Of a stretch of 29,000 nt of DNA, positions 25,611 to 29,000 are shown piece after piece. Numbering within the stretch: position 1 is the stretch's first letter; the number at the start of each line of letters is the position of its first letter. The stretch covers positions 1-29,000 of the forward strand of contig JALNWS010000029.1 in the NCBI GenBank assembly GCA_023230755.1, given 5' to 3'. The DNA comes from Azoarcus sp. GTDB taxonomy: Bacteria > Pseudomonadota > Gammaproteobacteria > Burkholderiales > Rhodocyclaceae. The notes below the pieces were generated by a model. It was not told the DNA's origin. It saw only the letters and a program-made list of their open reading frames with translations, and did not search any database. Made by a program: the position numbers and the translations under genes.

Positions 25611-25616
25611 TACAAT
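25611..25616 (+). promoter_or_regulatory. possible -10 box before the deacetylase gene
   Basis: TACAAT at 25611-25616 sits in the 56-bp gap before ATG 25626. Its distance would give a very short or absent leader. No matching -35 is seen. Confidence 0.25.
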
Positions 25617-25625
25617 TGCGCCCAC

Positions 25626-26441
25626 ATGAATACCCCACATCGCAGCCGCCCGTGGCGGCCTACTCCCCTGATCTCTGTCGCCCTGATCCTGCATCCGGGC
25701 GCGCTTACTGCATGGCTGATCTGGCCGCAGAGCTGGCCCTGGGGGCTGGCCGCAGTCGTCTTCAGCCATCTCGCACTCACCGCCGCCGGATTGTGGCCCC
25801 GCAGTCGCCTGCTTGGCCCCAACATCACCCGTCTGCCCCAAGCGGCAATCGGCCGTGGCGAAATCGCACTCACCATCGACGACGGCCCTGAGCCGTCCGT
25901 CACACCGGCGGTGCTCGACTTGCTCGAACGCCACGGGGCCCGCGCCAGCTTCTTCTGCATCGGCGAGCGTGCCGCAGCCTACCCGGACCTGATTGCCGAG
26001 ATCGTGCGCCGCGGCCACACGGTGGAGAACCACTCGCATTACCACCGCCATCATTTCTCTCTGTTCGGCCCCAAGCGCATCCGCCACGACCTGAACAAGG
26101 CTCAGGCGCAGCTCACCGCGCTTGCCGGCAGCCGGCCACAGTTCTTCCGCGCGCCGGCCGGGCTGCGCAACCCGTTCCTGGAGCCGGTGCTGGCCGCACT
26201 CGGACTGCAGCTCGCGAGCTGGACCCGACGCGGATTCGACACCCGTGAAACACGGCCGGACATGGTGCTCACCCGCCTCACCCGCGATCTCGCCGCCGGC
26301 GACATCCTGCTCCTGCACGACGGCCACTGCGCACGCACGCCCGAGCGCCGAGTGGTGATCCTGGAGGTGCTGCCACCCCTGCTCGACACCATCCGCGCCG
26401 CCAAGCTCCACCCTGTCACCCTACGCCAAGCCCTGCAATGA
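25626..26441 (+). CDS. NodB-family polysaccharide deacetylase
   Basis: 271 residues. Two hydrophobic segments at ~15-60 suggest membrane attachment. The NodB domain has T-I-D-D-G-P-E-P with Asp85-Asp86, and the metal-binding N-H-S-H-Y-H block with His136 and a histidine four residues on. R-A-P-A-G-L-R-N and L-L-L-H-D-G are the later motifs. Family members remove acetyl groups from N-acetylated sugars. Within aryl-polyene-like operons it might deacetylate a sugar carrier of the pigment; no glycosyltransferase is visible here, so this is speculative. It overlaps the methyltransferase gene by four bases. Confidence 0.85.
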   Translation: MNTPHRSRPWRPTPLISVALILHPGALTAWLIWPQSWPWGLAAVVFSHLALTAAGLWPRSRLLGPNITRLPQAAIGRGEIALTIDDGPEPSVTPAVLDLLERHGARASFFCIGERAAAYPDLIAEIVRRGHTVENHSHYHRHHFSLFGPKRIRHDLNKAQAQLTALAGSRPQFFRAPAGLRNPFLEPVLAALGLQLASWTRRGFDTRETRPDMVLTRLTRDLAAGDILLLHDGHCARTPERRVVILEVLPPLLDTIRAAKLHPVTLRQALQ

Positions 26442-27151
26442 GTTCGTCTTTCCGCAAACGTCTGCTTGACGCCGCTACAAGTCCGTACCGCCCGGCCGGA
26501 CACTTCGCCTGGCACTTTGCCCGCGGCAAGCTCGGCCGCGACCCGGTGTTCTTCAGCCTGCTCGCAGACGGCGCCTTCCCGCCGCAGGCGCGCATCGTCG
26601 ACCTCGGCTGCGGCCAGGGGCTGCTGTCGAACTGGCTCACCGCGGCGGCCCGCCTCCATGCCGAGGGTGACTGGCCAGCCGACTGGCCCCCTGCACCGCA
26701 GCTGAGCGCCTATCGCGGCATCGAACTCATGCCGAAGGACGTCGAGCGCGCCCGCCCTGCACTGCCGCCCGGTGCGGTGGTGGAACAGGGCGATATCCGC
26801 GACGTGGCGCTTGGCGACGTCAACGTGGTGGTCATCCTCGACTCCCTGCATTACATCGAGACCGCCGCGCAGAACGCAGTGCTGCAACGTGTACGGGATG
26901 CGCTGGCACCGGACGGCACCCTGATCATGCGCGTCGGCGACGCCGCCGCCGGCCTGCCCTTCGTACTGTGCACCTGGGTGGACCAGCTGGTCACCCGCGC
27001 GCGTGGCCACCGCCTGCCCACGCTCTACTGCCGCCCTGCGGCCGAGTGGCAGCGTCAGCTCGAACAGCTCGGCTTCAAGGTCACCCCACAGCCGATGGAT
27101 GCGGGCACACCGTTTGCCAACACCCTGCTGCTCGCCCGCCGCAGCGCCTGA
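26438..27151 (+). CDS. class I SAM-dependent methyltransferase
   Basis: 237 residues. The SAM-binding motif I is I-V-D-L-G-C-G-Q-G, with Asp55 and the glycines conserved. G-I-E-L-M follows as motif II and V-V-V-I-L-D-S-L-H-Y as motif IV. Residues 1-45 form an N-terminal lid. Methyltransferases are regular members of aryl-polyene and xanthomonadin loci, where they modify the aryl head or end group; the target here is not shown by sequence. ATGA coupling to the deacetylase supports co-translation. Confidence 0.85.
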   Translation: MSSSFRKRLLDAATSPYRPAGHFAWHFARGKLGRDPVFFSLLADGAFPPQARIVDLGCGQGLLSNWLTAAARLHAEGDWPADWPPAPQLSAYRGIELMPKDVERARPALPPGAVVEQGDIRDVALGDVNVVVILDSLHYIETAAQNAVLQRVRDALAPDGTLIMRVGDAAAGLPFVLCTWVDQLVTRARGHRLPTLYCRPAAEWQRQLEQLGFKVTPQPMDAGTPFANTLLLARRSA

Positions 27152-27166
27152 TTCCGGCCGGTTTGT

Positions 27167-27172
27167 TAGAAT
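27167..27172 (+). promoter_or_regulatory. possible -10 box before the ketosynthase gene
   Basis: TAGAAT at 27167-27172, preceded by TGT, lies 28 bases before the TTG start at 27200. There is no convincing -35. It could supply an internal promoter for the ketosynthase pair. Confidence 0.3.
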
Positions 27173-27199
27173 CCGTTCATATTCCACCGGATCCGCGCG

Positions 27200-28405
27200 T
27201 TGAAACCACTGCTCATCTCTCGCTATACGGCCACCAGTTGCATCGGCACCGGGCTGGACGCCACCCGCGCCGCGCTGGCTGACTGCCGCAGCGGCCTGCG
27301 CCACTGCGATTTCGAGACCATCACGCTCGACACCTGGATCGGTCGCGTGCCGGGCCTCGAAGCCGTGGTGATGTCGCCCGCGCTGGCCGACTACGACTGC
27401 CGCAACAACCGTCTGGCCCTGCTCGGGCTGATGCAGGACGGATTCATTGACGCGGCCATGGATGCGGTGAACCGGTACGGCGCGAAACGGGTGGCGGTGC
27501 TGCTGGGCACCAGCACCTCGGGCATTCTTGAAACCGAGCTCGCCTATCGACATCGCGACCCGGTCAGCGGCGCGCTGCCGCCCGAGTTCCACTACCGTGG
27601 CAGCCACAACATCTTCTCGGTTGCCGAATTCGTGCGCCACGCGACCGGCGCCGGCGGACCGGCCTGGGTGATTTCCACCGCGTGCTCATCGAGTGCGAAG
27701 ATTTTCGCCAGTGCATCCCGGATGCTCGATCTTGGCCTGATTGACGCGGCCATCGTCGGCGGTGTCGATTCGCTGTGCCTGACCACGCTGTACGGTTTCA
27801 ACTCGCTCGAACTGGTCGCGCCCGAACCCTGTCGCCCGTTCGATCCTGCACGCAGCGGGATTTCGATTGGCGAGGCCGCGGCCTTTGCCTTGCTCGAACG
27901 TGCACCGGCCCGCCCTGCCGACGATGCGATCCTGCTCACGGGCTACGGCGAGTCCAGCGATGCCTACCACATGTCCTCGCCCCATCCGGACGGCCTCGGT
28001 GCGCGCATGGCGATGGAGCAGGCGCTCGCGCGCGCCGGCCTGGACACCGCTGACGTCGACTACATCAACCTGCACGGCACCGGCACACCAAGTAACGACA
28101 GTGCCGAGGGGGCTGCCGTGCACTCCCTGATCGGCAAGGCCACCCCCGCCAGCTCGACCAAGGGCGCGACAGGTCATACGCTGGGCGCCGCAGGCGGCCT
28201 GGAAGCGGTGTTCTGCGCGCTGGCGCTGAGTGACGGACTGATCCCCGGCAGTCCCGGCACCCGCAGCCTGGACCCGGACATCGACATTGACTACCGACAG
28301 ACACCGCAGCAGGCGACGCTGCGCCATGTACTGTCAAACTCGCTCGGCTTCGGCGGCACCAACTGCAGCCTCGTCCTGTCACGTGCGGGCGGAAGACCAT
28401 CATGA
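27200..28405 (+). CDS. aryl-polyene-type ketosynthase (FabF-like)
   Basis: 401 residues from a TTG start. The catalytic triad is complete: Cys162 in S-T-A-C-S-S-S, His292 in L-H-G-T-G-T, and His326 in K-G-A-T-G-H-T-L-G-A. Known relatives in aryl-polyene clusters (ApeO type) extend the chain with a non-catalytic chain-length-factor partner. That partner is encoded directly downstream, overlapping by four bases. The ribosome binding site for the TTG is weak, but the N-terminus M-K-P-L-L-I-S-R-Y-T-A-T-S aligns with the family start, so the TTG is accepted. Confidence 0.9.
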   Translation: MKPLLISRYTATSCIGTGLDATRAALADCRSGLRHCDFETITLDTWIGRVPGLEAVVMSPALADYDCRNNRLALLGLMQDGFIDAAMDAVNRYGAKRVAVLLGTSTSGILETELAYRHRDPVSGALPPEFHYRGSHNIFSVAEFVRHATGAGGPAWVISTACSSSAKIFASASRMLDLGLIDAAIVGGVDSLCLTTLYGFNSLELVAPEPCRPFDPARSGISIGEAAAFALLERAPARPADDAILLTGYGESSDAYHMSSPHPDGLGARMAMEQALARAGLDTADVDYINLHGTGTPSNDSAEGAAVHSLIGKATPASSTKGATGHTLGAAGGLEAVFCALALSDGLIPGSPGTRSLDPDIDIDYRQTPQQATLRHVLSNSLGFGGTNCSLVLSRAGGRPS

Positions 28406-29000
28406 GTACCAAGCCACTATCGGTCGCGATCCGGGGGGTCGGTCTCATCGGCCCCGGCTTCGACAACTGGCCGGCAGCCCGTGCTGTTCTGGCCGGAGAC
28501 ACGCCCTGGGTGCCCGCCGCCACCCGCGTTCCCAGCCCCGGCATGCTGCCACCGGCCGAACGTCGGCGCGTCGGCGCCGTGATCAAACTGGCGCTGTGCG
28601 CGGGCATGGAGGCTGTCGATGCGGCAGGCGCCAACGCCGCGCAACTGGCCACGGTGTTCGCCTCGGCCGGGGGCGACGGCGCCAACTGCCATGCCATCTG
28701 CGAGGCGCTTGCCAGCGACGACCGCCGGATTTCACCGACCCGCTTCCATAACTCGGTGAACAACGCCGCCTCCGGCTACTGGGGAATCGCCTCCGGCGCC
28801 ATGGCAACCTCCACCATCATCTCCGCCTTCGACGGTAGTCTGGCTGCCGGGCTGATCGAAGCCTTCGCGCTGACCCATGAACTCAATCAACCGGTGTTGC
28901 TGCTGGTGTATGACCACCCCTACCCGGAACCGCTGGCGGCAGCACGTCCGGTCCGTGACGCTTTCGCCCTGGCCTTGCTGCTCGACCCCAACGGCAACGA
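28402..29000 (+). CDS. chain-length-factor-like ketosynthase, 3'-truncated by the window
   Basis: The frame is open from ATG 28402 to the end of the window (199 codons seen). Features are G-V-G-L-I-G-P-G-F near the N-terminus, F-A-S-A-G-G-D, then the signature R-I-S-P-T-R-F-H-N-S-V-N-N-A-A-S-G-Y-W and V-L-L-L-V-Y-D-H-P. This is the ketoacyl-synt_2 family, the partner of the ketosynthase upstream (ApeC type). No Cys is seen where a catalytic one would sit in A-M-A-T-S-T-I-I-S-A-F-D, as expected for a chain length factor. The remaining C-terminal part lies beyond 29000. Confidence 0.88.
   Translation, partial: MSTKPLSVAIRGVGLIGPGFDNWPAARAVLAGDTPWVPAATRVPSPGMLPPAERRRVGAVIKLALCAGMEAVDAAGANAAQLATVFASAGGDGANCHAICEALASDDRRISPTRFHNSVNNAASGYWGIASGAMATSTIISAFDGSLAAGLIEAFALTHELNQPVLLLVYDHPYPEPLAAARPVRDAFALALLLDPNGN

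Noticed and set aside
1..29000. CRISPR arrays, tRNA or rRNA genes, transposases, integrases
   Set aside because: None seen on either strand by motif or repeat pattern.

Overview
The window is GC-rich, densely packed betaproteobacterial DNA. The gene content points to Rhodocyclales of the Azoarcus/Aromatoleum/Thauera type: phenylacetate catabolism genes (PaaN-like and PaaY-like) beside a biosynthetic cluster resembling the one for arcuflavin, the xanthomonadin/aryl-polyene-dialkylresorcinol hybrid pigment that I recall from Azoarcus sp. BH72. The genus is inferred from content only.

Layout. (1) 1-1967: 3' end of a PaaN-type aldehyde dehydrogenase, a 361-bp spacer dominated by a ~206-bp imperfect palindrome, then paaY. 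(2) 2066-4547: a membrane-anchored TIR-domain protein, a small cupin protein, and a convergent minus-strand TerB-like gene. (3) 4802-14143: a tightly packed plus-strand operon with a serine-hydrolase lipoprotein, DarA-like and DarB-like dialkylresorcinol enzymes, a short unknown protein, a BtrH-like acyltransferase candidate, an ABC-2 ATPase and permease, an acyl carrier protein and an unusual ketosynthase. (4) 14316-15941: a B12-binding radical SAM protein. (5) 16144-29000: a nearly gap-free aryl-polyene operon with ACP, COG4648-type membrane protein, AMP-ligase, hotdog dehydratase, lysophospholipid-type acyltransferase, LolA-like protein, MMPL exporter, alpha/beta hydrolase, patatin-BamA-like protein, NodB deacetylase, methyltransferase, ketosynthase, and a chain-length-factor-like ketosynthase cut by the window end.

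Working model (inference): the AMP-ligase loads an aryl acid onto the ACP. The KS/CLF pair and the dehydratase, with a ketoreductase and second dehydratase presumably beyond 29000, extend it to a polyene. DarB and DarA join it to a second acyl chain to form a dialkylresorcinol head. The LolA/MMPL/acyltransferase set moves or anchors the product at the outer membrane. The ABC-BtrH-ACP-KS cassette and the radical SAM protein are the parts least explained by known aryl-polyene pathways.

The most striking sequence-level anomaly is in darB. The natural ATG (7547) overlaps the end of darA, but codon 8 is TAA, exactly where related DarB proteins carry the Tyr of a V-Y-I motif. The rest of the gene, including the Cys-His-Asn active site, is intact.
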